This document shows, in pieces, positions 9,384-17,009 of a stretch of DNA of 64,000 nt. Position numbers and translations under genes: made by a program. The notes under the pieces are model-generated. The model ran no database searches, was not told the origin of the DNA, and saw only the letters and a list, made by a program, of their open reading frames with translations. How positions within the stretch are numbered: position 1 is the first letter of the stretch; every line of letters starts with the position of its first letter. Origin of the DNA: Palsa-504 sp963834685 (GTDB taxonomy: Bacteria > Actinomycetota > Actinomycetes > Streptosporangiales > Streptosporangiaceae); contig CAWICW010000003.1 in the NCBI GenBank assembly GCA_963834685.1, forward strand, positions 62,001-126,000, written 5' to 3'.

Positions 9384-9588
9384 CCGTGCCCGCAGCAGCG
9401 GCCGGTGCCACTGTGCCTCTTCCCGCGAACCCACTCCGCTTTTCCCGCGAACCCCGCCCTACGGTTTGCCTGGGGCGCCGTTACAGCTGCGATATCAGCG
9501 GTGCTGGCGTGTTTCCAGGGCGGCTGAACGGGGCATTTTCCCGCTCGTATCAGGTTCGCTCACGGTAGGACAGCACAGCTGGGCTGAC

Positions 9589-10497
9589 ATGGAGGTGACT
9601 GAGTCGAGCGTCCTACAGCTCCCGTTCACCGCGTCAAGTGTCGGCGTGGCCCGGCGGCACTTGGTGTCCGACCTCATCGAGGCCGGCGTGTGCACGTCCG
9701 GGGTGACCGATGCCGCCCTGGTGATCAGCGAGCTGCTCAGCAACGCCCTGCAGCACGCGGGGCCGCTGCCCGGCTCGCGCATCCGCGTCGCCTGGGACCT
9801 GGACGCCGGCAGCGTCCGGATCTCGGTCAGCGACGGCGGCGGGACCACCCGGCCCGAGCTCGGCGAGCCCAGCCTGACCACGACCGGGGGCCGCGGCCTG
9901 CGGATCGTGGCCCGGCTGTCGCGCCGCTGGGGGACGCTCTGCGACGACGAAGGCACCACGGTGTGGGCGGAAGTCCTGGTCCTGCCCCTGCAGACGATGG
10001 CGGTGCCCGCCGCCGCGGCGGAGGGCGGCTTAGCGGAGCGGGTCCGCGGGAGGTCAGCTAACTCTCAGCATGCGCTCAACGTAGCCACCTGGCTTCCGGG
10101 CACGCGGCGCGGTAAGGTTCGGCTCGTGGAGCTTAATGTCTCGAGTCGATATCACGATGATCACACGATCGTGACCATTTGCGGGGAGATCGATCTCTAC
10201 ACCGCTCCGCGGCTGCACAGCGAGCTGGCCGGCCTGCTGGCCGAGGGCATGCCCGCGCGGGTGATCATCGACATGTCCGGCGTGGAGTTCTGCGACTCGA
10301 CCGGCATGAACGTGCTGCTGACCTGCCTGCGCCGGGCGCGCGAGCGCGGCGGCGAGCTGGAGATCGCCGCGCCCAAGCCCGCGGTGCGCAAGATCCTCCA
10401 GGTCACTGGGCTCGACTCGGTGTTCACTCTGGTCGAGGACACCGACCCGCGAGGGTCTGTGGGCCTCAGCCGCCCCAAGCCCGCCGTCCCGCAGTAA
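9589..10497 (+). CDS. Fused anti-sigma-type HATPase and STAS antagonist protein
   Basis: A 302-residue single open frame from ATG 9589. Residues about 1-140 are a GHKL ATPase of the RsbW/SpoIIAB type (ELLSNALQHAG N-box, SVSDGGG, GGRGLRIV). Residues about 185-295 are a STAS domain of the SpoIIAA/RsbV/BldG type with phosphorylatable Ser237 in CDSTGMN. These are normally two separate partner-switching proteins: the ATPase holds a sigma factor and phosphorylates the antagonist. The linker of about 40 residues (LAERVRGRSANSQHAL) reads like translated intergenic DNA. An internal GTG at 10126 with TAAGGT 7 nt upstream sits exactly at the STAS start. So the frame may be a read-through fusion in which STAS is also made alone. 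Confidence 0.8.
   Translation: MEVTESSVLQLPFTASSVGVARRHLVSDLIEAGVCTSGVTDAALVISELLSNALQHAGPLPGSRIRVAWDLDAGSVRISVSDGGGTTRPELGEPSLTTTGGRGLRIVARLSRRWGTLCDDEGTTVWAEVLVLPLQTMAVPAAAAEGGLAERVRGRSANSQHALNVATWLPGTRRGKVRLVELNVSSRYHDDHTIVTICGEIDLYTAPRLHSELAGLLAEGMPARVIIDMSGVEFCDSTGMNVLLTCLRRARERGGELEIAAPKPAVRKILQVTGLDSVFTLVEDTDPRGSVGLSRPKPAVPQ
10113..10118 (+). promoter_or_regulatory. Candidate internal -10 box for a separate STAS protein starting at GTG 10126
   Basis: TAAGGT is followed by exactly 7 nt and GTG 10126 (VELNVSS), the position where stand-alone BldG-like antagonists begin. The product would be 123 residues (10126-10497). Confidence 0.4.
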
Positions 10498-10526
10498 ACG
10501 GGGACCGGTACGCCGGCTCGTTGACC

Positions 10527-10532
10527 TAGGAT
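10527..10532 (+). promoter_or_regulatory. Candidate -10 box of a leaderless transcript (glycosyltransferase 2)
   Basis: TAGGAT is followed by 7 nt (CAGGCCC) and the ATG at 10540; the same hexamer and spacing occur before the YqeY gene at 48934. Confidence 0.4.
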
Positions 10533-10539
10533 CAGGCCC

Positions 10540-11250
10540 ATGTCAGCAGGGTCTGCCTCCGGTGAGGTCGCGGTGGTCATCCCGGCGCGGAATGAGGCGG
10601 ACCGCATCCAGGCCACGGTGACGGCGGCGCTCGGACTGCCCGCGGTCGCGCTGGTCATCGTGGTCGATGACGGCTCGAAGGACGCCACGGCCGCCGCGGC
10701 GCGGCGGGCGGGCGCGATCGTGACGCGGCACGCCCGGAACCGGGGCAAGGGCGCCGCGCTGGAGACCGGCGCCGAGGCGGTCCGCCTGCTGGACCAGCGC
10801 GAGCAGCGCGACCGCCCGCGGCACCTGCTGTTCCTGGACGCCGACTTGGGCGGCACGGCCGCCCTGGCCGGGCCGCTGATCGAGCCGGTCCTGGCCGGCA
10901 CCGCGGACATGACGATCGCCGTCTTCGCCACCACGGTCAAGCTCGGCGGGCACGGCCTGGTCGTCGGCCTGTCCGGGGCCGGCATCCGCCGGGCCACCGG
11001 CTGGCGGCCCGCGCAGCCGCTGAACGGGCAGCGCTGCCTGACCCGCGCGGCGTTCGAGGCCGCCCGCCCGCTCGCGCGCGGCTGGGGCGTGGAGACGGCG
11101 CTGAGCATCGACCTGCTGCGTAAGGGACTGCGGGTCACCGAGGTGCAGGTCGAGCTCGCGCACCGGGCCACCGGCACCGGGATGCGGGCCCAGTTGCACC
11201 GCGCCCACCAGCTCACCGACGTAGCCAGGGCTCTCGCCACCCGGCTATGA
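10540..11250 (+). CDS. Family 2 glycosyltransferase (polyprenyl-phosphate sugar synthase-like)
   Basis: A 236-residue GT-A fold enzyme. It has VAVVIPARNEADRI at the N-terminus, VVDDGSKDAT (nucleotide-sugar binding DD), RNRGKGAALETG and the DXD-type FLDADLGG. The C-terminal part GWGVETALSIDLLRKG is typical of dolichol/polyprenol-phosphate mannose or glucose synthases, although no membrane anchor is present. It begins an operon: its stop overlaps the ATG of the membrane mannosyltransferase (ATGA at 11247). It may supply the polyprenyl-phosphate sugar used by the two downstream GT-C enzymes; that role is inferred from context. Confidence 0.85.
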   Translation: MSAGSASGEVAVVIPARNEADRIQATVTAALGLPAVALVIVVDDGSKDATAAAARRAGAIVTRHARNRGKGAALETGAEAVRLLDQREQRDRPRHLLFLDADLGGTAALAGPLIEPVLAGTADMTIAVFATTVKLGGHGLVVGLSGAGIRRATGWRPAQPLNGQRCLTRAAFEAARPLARGWGVETALSIDLLRKGLRVTEVQVELAHRATGTGMRAQLHRAHQLTDVARALATRL

Positions 11251-11400
11251 CCAGCGGACTCCCCCGCGAGCCAAAGGGCGCCGGCGCCGCCTGGACCCAC
11301 CCCAGGCGCGACGAAGGAGCGATGAGGGCCCGCCGCCACAGGCGGCCAGGCAAGCAAGGCGGCGCCAGTGAAGGGGATGGGGAGGCGAGCGGGACAACAG
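11247..11400 (+). repeat. Dispersed repeat, copy B (single-unit form)
   Basis: This stretch aligns with the minus strand of 53880-54113. Shared blocks in the same order are CGAGCC..GGG, GCCTGGAC, GAGGGCCCGCCGCCACAG followed by GCGGCCAG, AGCAAGGCG, CAGTGAAGGGGA and ATGGGGAGGCG. Both copies begin at an ATGA stop/start overlap of an operon. This copy has one 27-bp inner unit and the other has four. It now encodes the first 50 or so residues of the mannosyltransferase. Confidence 0.75.
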
Positions 11401-12938
11401 AGCGAACGGGACAACTGAGCCTGGCCGCTATGGGGGTCAGCGCCGGGCTCACGTTCGCGGTCGCGGTGGCCGGGCCTTCGGTCATGGAGCCGGCGCTGCC
11501 CGGCCACGCCGGCCAGCCGCCCTGGGCGTTCGCCGCGCACCTGTCGCCGTACCTGGCGGTCGGCCTCACCGCCGCCGCGCTGGCGGCCGGCGCGCTCGGG
11601 CTGGTGCTCGCGCTGCAGGCCGTGCGCGGCGGCTGGTCGGTCCCGGCGCGGGCCGTCCTGCTGGCCGGGCTGCTGGCCGCCGTCGCGCTGACCCTGGTGC
11701 CGCCCTTCGGATCCTCGGACCAGCTGAGCTACGCCGCTTACGGGCGGATGCTGGTCACCGGCCACAACCCGTACACGACCACGCCGGCCCAGCTGGCCGC
11801 GCTCGGCGATCCGGTCGCGCGGGCCGTCCAGGACTGGTTCACCAGCTCCTCGGTCTACGGGCCGCTCGCGACCGGGGTGCAGGGACTGGCCGCGCTGATC
11901 GGCGGCACCTCGGCCCGGCTCACCGTGTTCGTGCTCGGCCTGGCCAACCTGGCCGCGTTCGCCGGCACCGCCCTGCTGCTGCACCGCATGACGCGCCGCG
12001 ATCCGGCCCGCCAGCTGCGCGCCGCCCTGCTGTGGGCGGCCAACCCGCTGCTGCTGCAGCTGCTCATCGCGGGCGCGCACGTCGACGGGCAGGCCATCGT
12101 CTTCGGCGTGGCCGCGGTCGCGGTGTTCTTCGGGCCGTGGGCCGGGGAGCACACGCCGGTTCCCGCCCCGGCCCGCGCGGCCCTGGCCGGGGTGCTGACC
12201 GGGCTCGGGTTCGCGGTCAAGGCCACGGACGTGCTGGTCGGGCTGGGGCTGGCCATCGCGCTGGTGCTCCGCCCGCGGCCCGCCGGCCGGCGCCTCCTGC
12301 CGCCGCTGGCGGCGCTGGCCGCCGGGTTCGCGGTCACGGCGGGCGCGGCGCTGGCCGTCGGCGGCCCGGCCATGTGGCACGAGCTGTCGCGGGAGAGCGA
12401 TCTGGTCTCGATCGGGTCGCCGTGGCGGGTGATCCGTAGCGGCGTCCATCTGGTCGTGGCCGGGACGGCCGCCACCGACGTGATCAAGGCCGGCGCCGCC
12501 GCGCTCGCGGTGCTGCTCGCCGTGCTCCTTATCCGCGGGCTGCCCGGTATCCTCGACCCGGGCGCCGGCGTGGTGTTCGCGGTGGTCCTGGCCTGGCTGT
12601 TCGCCTGGCCGTACGTGCTGCCCTGGTACGACGCGCTGGCCTGGGCGCTGCTGCCCCTGGCCGCGGTGGGCGCGGCCGCCGGGGATGTGGCCGCCTGGCT
12701 GCTGCTCGCGCGGACCACCGCGCTCGGCTTGGGCTACCTGCCCGCCCGCCAGGCGGACGCGGCCCTGCCCCGCGGACTCACCTGGCTGCAGCCGGTGGTC
12801 AGGCACGGCGTGACCCCGGCCGTGCTGGCCGCGGCGACGGTGTGGCTGGCGGTCCTCATGCTCCGCGCCCGATCACGGGACCGGCCGCAACCAGCGGAGA
12901 CCGCAGATCCCCGCCCCGCCGCGACGAGGGCGGCGTGA
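11247..12938 (+). CDS. GT-C membrane mannosyltransferase (MptA/MptB-like, polyprenol-phosphate-mannose dependent)
   Basis: A 563-residue integral membrane protein with about 12 helices. The first extracytoplasmic loop carries the family acidic motif, SSDQLSYAAYGRMLVTGHNPY (D at about residue 158), as in alpha-1,6-mannopyranosyltransferases that elongate lipomannan-type glycans from polyprenol-P-mannose. The ATG overlaps the upstream stop, but the first 60 residues (EPKGAGAAWTHPRRDEGA..) are encoded by a dispersed repeat also found at 53880-54113. The ancestral start may be ATG 11430 (MGVSAGLTF). The stop overlaps the next gene as GTGA. The function is inferred from family and operon. Confidence 0.82.
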   Translation: MTSGLPREPKGAGAAWTHPRRDEGAMRARRHRRPGKQGGASEGDGEASGTTERTGQLSLAAMGVSAGLTFAVAVAGPSVMEPALPGHAGQPPWAFAAHLSPYLAVGLTAAALAAGALGLVLALQAVRGGWSVPARAVLLAGLLAAVALTLVPPFGSSDQLSYAAYGRMLVTGHNPYTTTPAQLAALGDPVARAVQDWFTSSSVYGPLATGVQGLAALIGGTSARLTVFVLGLANLAAFAGTALLLHRMTRRDPARQLRAALLWAANPLLLQLLIAGAHVDGQAIVFGVAAVAVFFGPWAGEHTPVPAPARAALAGVLTGLGFAVKATDVLVGLGLAIALVLRPRPAGRRLLPPLAALAAGFAVTAGAALAVGGPAMWHELSRESDLVSIGSPWRVIRSGVHLVVAGTAATDVIKAGAAALAVLLAVLLIRGLPGILDPGAGVVFAVVLAWLFAWPYVLPWYDALAWALLPLAAVGAAAGDVAAWLLLARTTALGLGYLPARQADAALPRGLTWLQPVVRHGVTPAVLAAATVWLAVLMLRARSRDRPQPAETADPRPAATRAA

Positions 12939-14515
12939 CCGGCGTGAGCACCGCGACCGGGGTCCAGGACGCGGCCGAGGCCGGCCGCCCGCCCTGGCCC
13001 CGCCGGGTGGCGGGGCACCTGGCCGGGCTGCCGCCGGGGGCGGTGGTGGCCATCGGCGTGCTGGCCTGGATCGCGGCGCTGGCCGCCGTCGCCCCGCTGG
13101 TGCGGGGCTACCTGACCGCCCCGCCCGACCAGCGGCTGGTCGACCTCGACGTCTACCGGACCGGCGGCCTGAGCGTGCTGCGCGGCCAGCCGCTGTACAC
13201 CATGCTCACCCAGCCGCCGCAGTTGCTCTCGTTCACTTACCCGCCCGCCGCCGCGCTGTTCGCGGTGCCGCTAGCCCTCCTGCCCTGGCCGGCCGCGCAG
13301 CTGGTCTGGGTCCCCGTGGTCTATGTTCCGCTGGCCGTGGTGATCTGGTACGCGTTCGCGCCGCTGCTGCGCCGCGCCGGGCGGCTGCGCCCGGCGGCGT
13401 TCGCGGCGCTGTTCGCGGCCTGCGCGTGCCTGTTCCCGGTGCGCGACGAGATGCGGTTCGGCCAGGTGGACCTGGCGCTGCTGGCGCTGGCCGTGGCGGA
13501 CTGCGCGGCCCGCGAGCCGCGCTGGCCGCGCGGCGCGCTGGTCGGGCTGGCCACCGCGATCAAGCTCGTGCCCGGCGTGTTCATCGTTTACCTGTGGCTG
13601 TCCGGCCGCCGGCGCGCGGCGCTGACCGCGGCACTGGTGGCGCTGGCCGTCACGTCCGCCGCCTGGCTGCTGCTCCCGCAGGATTCGGTGACCTACTGGA
13701 CCAGCGCGATCTTTGATTCCGGACGGCTCGGGTCCAACGCCGGCACCTCCGATCAGTCACTGCGCGGCCTGCTGCTGCGCGCCTTCCTGCCCGGCGGCCT
13801 GCCCGGCGTGATCTGGGTCGTCTCGGCCGCCGCCCTGGCGGTGGCCGGCTTCACGCTGGTCAGGCGCCTGGCCCGGCAGTCACGCCAGCCCGCCGCCGCA
13901 GGCGGCCAGATCAGCATGGAGGCCATCGCTGTTACCGCCCTGATCGGCGTGCTGGCCTCGCCGGTCTCCTGGATCCACCACTACGTGGTCGTGGTCGTGG
14001 CGATCGGCGCGATCCTGGCCGACGGACGGCCTTGGCGCCGGGTCGTCCTGGCGGCGGGCGCCGCGGCGTACTTCGCGCTCACCATCCCCTGGTGGGGGCA
14101 GTCCCTGCTCGGGCAGCCGGACGTGCCGGTGCTGGCCGCCCGGGTCGTGCAGGACGGCTTCGGGCTCGCCGCCCTGGTGCTCATCGGTGTCCTGGCCCTG
14201 CTGCCCCCGCCGGCGCGTCCCGGCCGGCTGACCCGGCCGGCTGACCTGGCGGGCTCAGTCCGGGCGGGCTGGCATGATGTGGGCTATGCCAGTTGCCTAC
14301 CTGGGGCCCGAGGGCACCTTCTCCGAGGCGGCGCTGCGCGCCGCCGACCCCGGCGCCGAGCCCCTCTCGTGCCCGACCATCCAGGCCGCGCTCGCCGCGG
14401 TCCGGGGCGGGACGGCGCACCGGGCCGTGGTGCCCATCGAGAGTTCGGTCGAGGGCGTCGTCACCGCGACCCTGGACGATCTCGCCGCCGGCAACGACCT
14501 GGCCATCGTCGCTGA
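12935..14515 (+). CDS. GT87-type membrane mannosyltransferase with an aberrant run-on into pheA
   Basis: Started at GTG 12935 (GTGA overlap with the previous stop), the frame is 526 codons. Residues to about 435 form a polytopic GT87 (DUF2029) protein with the loop motif VDLDVYRTGGLSVLRG and FTYPPAAALF, typical of polyprenol-P-mannose-dependent enzymes. Past about 14240 the translation (RAGWHDVGYASCLPGARGH..) is just the wrong frame of pheA, overlapping it by 230 bp. TGA codons occur in both other frames at 14229 and 14242, beside a tandem CGGCCGGCTGACC duplication. The natural end is therefore probably near 14240 and a small indel has removed it. Confidence 0.75.
   Translation: MTGVSTATGVQDAAEAGRPPWPRRVAGHLAGLPPGAVVAIGVLAWIAALAAVAPLVRGYLTAPPDQRLVDLDVYRTGGLSVLRGQPLYTMLTQPPQLLSFTYPPAAALFAVPLALLPWPAAQLVWVPVVYVPLAVVIWYAFAPLLRRAGRLRPAAFAALFAACACLFPVRDEMRFGQVDLALLALAVADCAAREPRWPRGALVGLATAIKLVPGVFIVYLWLSGRRRAALTAALVALAVTSAAWLLLPQDSVTYWTSAIFDSGRLGSNAGTSDQSLRGLLLRAFLPGGLPGVIWVVSAAALAVAGFTLVRRLARQSRQPAAAGGQISMEAIAVTALIGVLASPVSWIHHYVVVVVAIGAILADGRPWRRVVLAAGAAAYFALTIPWWGQSLLGQPDVPVLAARVVQDGFGLAALVLIGVLALLPPPARPGRLTRPADLAGSVRAGWHDVGYASCLPGARGHLLRGGAARRRPRRRAPLVPDHPGRARRGPGRDGAPGRGAHREFGRGRRHRDPGRSRRRQRPGHRR
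13889..13915 (+). repeat. 27-bp fragment of the dispersed repeat inside the GT87 gene
   Basis: Matches the inner palindromic unit (CCCGCCGCC-R-CAGGCGGCCAGA-Y-CAGC) of the elements at 11247 and 53951 with two differences. It encodes PAAAGGQIS in a cytoplasmic or loop segment of the transferase. Confidence 0.55.
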
Positions 14516-15197
14516 GCTGCAGGTCCCGGTGGCGTTCGCGCTGCTGGCCCGGGCCGGCACCGCGCTCGGGGACGTCAAGCGGGTAGGCGGTCACCCGCTG
14601 GCCATGCCGCAGTGCCGGGGCTGGCTGGCGGCCAACCTGCCCGACGCGGAATGGGTCCCGGTCGCGTCGAACGCCGAGGCGGCACGGCAGGCCGCCGACG
14701 GGCAGCTCGACGCGGCGCTGGCCGGCGCCTTCGCCGCCGACCGGTACGGCCTGCACGTCCTCGGGCCCGATGTGCACGACCGGTCCAACGCCGTGACCCG
14801 GTTCGTCGTGGTGGCGCCGCACGGCCCGCTGCCGGGCCGGACCGGGACAGACCGGACCTCGGTGGCCGCGTTCCTGGCCGAGGACCACCCCGGCGCGCTG
14901 CTCGAGATCCTCACCGAGTTCGCGGTGCGCGGCATCAACCTGACCACGATCCAGTCCCGTCCGACCGGCGACCGGCTCGGCCAGTACTACTTCTTCATCG
15001 ACTGCGAGGGGCACGTCGACGACGCGCGGGTCGGCGAGGCGCTGATGGGCCTGCGCCGGGTCTGCCGCGACGTGCGCTTCCTGGGCAGCTACGCCCGCTG
15101 CGACGGCGGCGTCACCCAGGTCCGGCCCGGTACCTCCGACACCGAGTTCGCCGAGGCCGCCGCATGGCTAGGACGGCTGCGCTTCGGCCGTCCCTAG
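14286..15197 (+). CDS. pheA: Prephenate dehydratase
   Basis: A 303-residue enzyme converting prephenate to phenylpyruvate in phenylalanine synthesis. The periplasmic-binding-like catalytic domain spans about 2-185 (YLGPEGTFSEAA at the N-terminus, VPIESSVEGVV, and the catalytic NAVTRFVVV). A C-terminal ACT domain (about 198-275, HPGALLEILTEFAVRGINLTTIQSRP) is the phenylalanine-sensing part. ATG 14286 gives the family-standard start MPVAYLGPEG. CATGAT lies 7 nt upstream of it, so translation may be leaderless. The upstream GT87 frame overlaps its first 230 bp, which is likely an artefact of that gene's frameshift. Confidence 0.95.
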   Translation: MPVAYLGPEGTFSEAALRAADPGAEPLSCPTIQAALAAVRGGTAHRAVVPIESSVEGVVTATLDDLAAGNDLAIVAELQVPVAFALLARAGTALGDVKRVGGHPLAMPQCRGWLAANLPDAEWVPVASNAEAARQAADGQLDAALAGAFAADRYGLHVLGPDVHDRSNAVTRFVVVAPHGPLPGRTGTDRTSVAAFLAEDHPGALLEILTEFAVRGINLTTIQSRPTGDRLGQYYFFIDCEGHVDDARVGEALMGLRRVCRDVRFLGSYARCDGGVTQVRPGTSDTEFAEAAAWLGRLRFGRP

Positions 15198-15261
15198 GGT
15201 TTCGCGGAAAAACAGGGTGGCTTCACGGGGAAAGCAGCGCACGCGGCCCGGTCCGTTCGGA

Positions 15262-15801
15262 TTAAAGATAAGGACCCGAGCCTGGACGCTGCGGCTCCTG
15301 GTCGCCACCCGGGGGCACCGGCATCATGCCCGGCGGCAGCGCCCGGCGCATCTGCTCGAGCTGCGCCCGGGCCGCCATCTGCTGGGCGAACAGGGTGGTC
15401 TGGATGCCGTGGAACAGGCCCTCCAGCCAGCCGACCAGCTGGGCCTGCGCGACCCGGAGCTCGGCCTCGCTGGGCAGCTCGTCCTCGGTGAACGGCAGCG
15501 ACAGCCGTTCCAGCTCGCTGACCAGCTCGGGGGCGAGCCCGTCTTCGAGCTCCTTGATCGAGCTTTGGTGGATCGCCTTCAGCCGGGCCCGGCTCTTCTC
15601 GTCTAGCGGGGCCGCCCTGACCTCTTCCAGCAGCTGCCTGATCATGCTGCCGATCCGCATGACCTTGGCCGGCTGCTCGACCATCTCGGTGACCGGCCGC
15701 TCGTGCTCGCCGCCCTCATCCTGGGGGTCCCCTGATCTGGCTATACCATCCGGACCCACCACGAGGACCTGGGGGCGCTCTTGCATTTCAGGGTTGCTCA
15801 T
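15262..15801 (-). CDS. bpa: Bacterial proteasome activator Bpa/PafE
   Basis: A 179-residue protein of the ATP-independent proteasome activator family, which forms a dodecameric ring on the actinobacterial 20S proteasome. The helical core (PAKVMRIGSMIRQLLEEVR to about residue 150) matches the family. The C-terminus ends in GPYL; the known activators dock into alpha-subunit pockets with C-terminal GQYL, so the Gln-to-Pro change is notable. ATG 15801 (MSNPEMQERPQVLVVGPDG) is preferred: AAGGGG abuts it and the upstream GTG adds unrelated residues. It is convergent with pheA. Confidence 0.9.
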   Translation of the reverse strand: MSNPEMQERPQVLVVGPDGIARSGDPQDEGGEHERPVTEMVEQPAKVMRIGSMIRQLLEEVRAAPLDEKSRARLKAIHQSSIKELEDGLAPELVSELERLSLPFTEDELPSEAELRVAQAQLVGWLEGLFHGIQTTLFAQQMAARAQLEQMRRALPPGMMPVPPGGDQEPQRPGSGPYL

Positions 15802-15844
15802 CCCCTTAGTCTGTCCCCCCGGCCGGCCGCCGCGGTCCACCGGG

Positions 15845-16825
15845 TCAGGTAGGAAGCAGCAGGATCTTGCCCACGTGCTCGCCGGCGGCCATCACCCGGT
15901 GCGCCTGCGCCGCCTGGGACATGGGCAGCTCCCGGTCGACGACCGCGGCGACCTTCCCGGCGTCGATGAGCGGCCACACGTGCTCGCGGACGGCCGCGAC
16001 CACCGCGGCCTTCTCGCGGGCAGGCCGGGCGCGCAGCGTCGTGGCATACAAGCTGGCCCGCTTGCCCTGCAGCACGCCGAGGTCGAGCTCGGCCCGGCTG
16101 CCGCCCTGGCGGCCGATGATCACCAGGCGCCCGTTGGTGGCCAGCGCGGCCAGGTTGCGGGCCAGGTAGCTCGCGCCCATGATGTCCAGGATGACGTCGG
16201 CGCCCGCGCCGTCGGTGGCCTCCTGCACCGCGGCGACGAAGTCCTCGGTCCGGTAGTTGACGGCCACGTCGGCGCCGAGGGCCCGGCAGCGGGCCAGCTT
16301 CTCCGGCGTCCCGGCCGTGCAGGCCACCCGGGCGCCGAACGCCTTGGCCAGCTGAATCGCCATCGTGCCGATTCCGCTGCTGCCGCCGTGCACCAGCAGC
16401 ATCTCGCCCTCGGCCAGGCCGGCCAGCTCGAAGACGTTGGCGTACACCGTGCACGCGGTCTCGGGGAAGGCGGCCGCGATGGCCGTGCCGGTGTTCCGGG
16501 GGACGGGCAGGAGCTGTCCCGCGGGCACCGCGACCTGCTCGGCGTAGCCGCCGCCGGCCAGCAGCGCGCACACCTCGTCCCCCGGCCGCCAGCTCGTGAC
16601 CTGCTCGCCGACGGCCCGGACCCGGCCCGAGCACTCCAGGCCCGGATACGGCGGCGCGCCCGGCGGCGGCGGGTAGAACCCCTGCCGCTGCATCAGGTCG
16701 GCGCGGTTGACCCCGGAGGCGGCGACGTCGATGACCACCTCACCGGGACCCGGGACCGGGTCGGGCACTTCCAGCCACTGCAGGACTTCGGGTTCACCGG
16801 GCTCGGTGATGACCACGGCGCGCAT
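15845..16825 (-). CDS. Zinc-independent quinone oxidoreductase (MDR family, PIG3-like)
   Basis: A 326-residue medium-chain dehydrogenase/reductase. It has an N-terminal GroES-like domain (MRAVVITEPGEPEVLQ) and a Rossmann domain with LVHGGSSGIGTMAIQLAKA (about 140-160). The VNRADLMQRQGFYPPPPG segment is diagnostic of NADPH:quinone reductases of the PIG3/TP53I3 type, which lack catalytic zinc. ATG 16825 is chosen because AAAGGAGA stands 5-6 nt before it; the longer frame adds 17 unrelated residues. It is divergent from the ParA-like gene, so the two share the control region at 16826-17009. Confidence 0.88.
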   Translation of the reverse strand: MRAVVITEPGEPEVLQWLEVPDPVPGPGEVVIDVAASGVNRADLMQRQGFYPPPPGAPPYPGLECSGRVRAVGEQVTSWRPGDEVCALLAGGGYAEQVAVPAGQLLPVPRNTGTAIAAAFPETACTVYANVFELAGLAEGEMLLVHGGSSGIGTMAIQLAKAFGARVACTAGTPEKLARCRALGADVAVNYRTEDFVAAVQEATDGAGADVILDIMGASYLARNLAALATNGRLVIIGRQGGSRAELDLGVLQGKRASLYATTLRARPAREKAAVVAAVREHVWPLIDAGKVAAVVDRELPMSQAAQAHRVMAAGEHVGKILLLPT

Positions 16826-17009
16826 GTGCGTCTCCTTTGTCTGCTGCCTCATTGTGCCGTCCGGCGCCGCATCCACCGATGTTCACCACTCAGAGCCACC
16901 AAACATGTGCGTTGGGTATCGAAATTACGCGAAATTTGTCTTACGCTCAGATTGATGGACGAACCCCGCCCGCATGCGTCCACCCATGAGGACCAAAGGG
17001 GGACGACCC

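Noticed and set aside
10197..12806. A large 869-codon minus-strand frame across the STAS and glycosyltransferase genes
   Set aside because: It is a high-GC shadow opposite three well-supported genes; it is mostly Arg/Gly/Pro/Gln with no recognisable domain.
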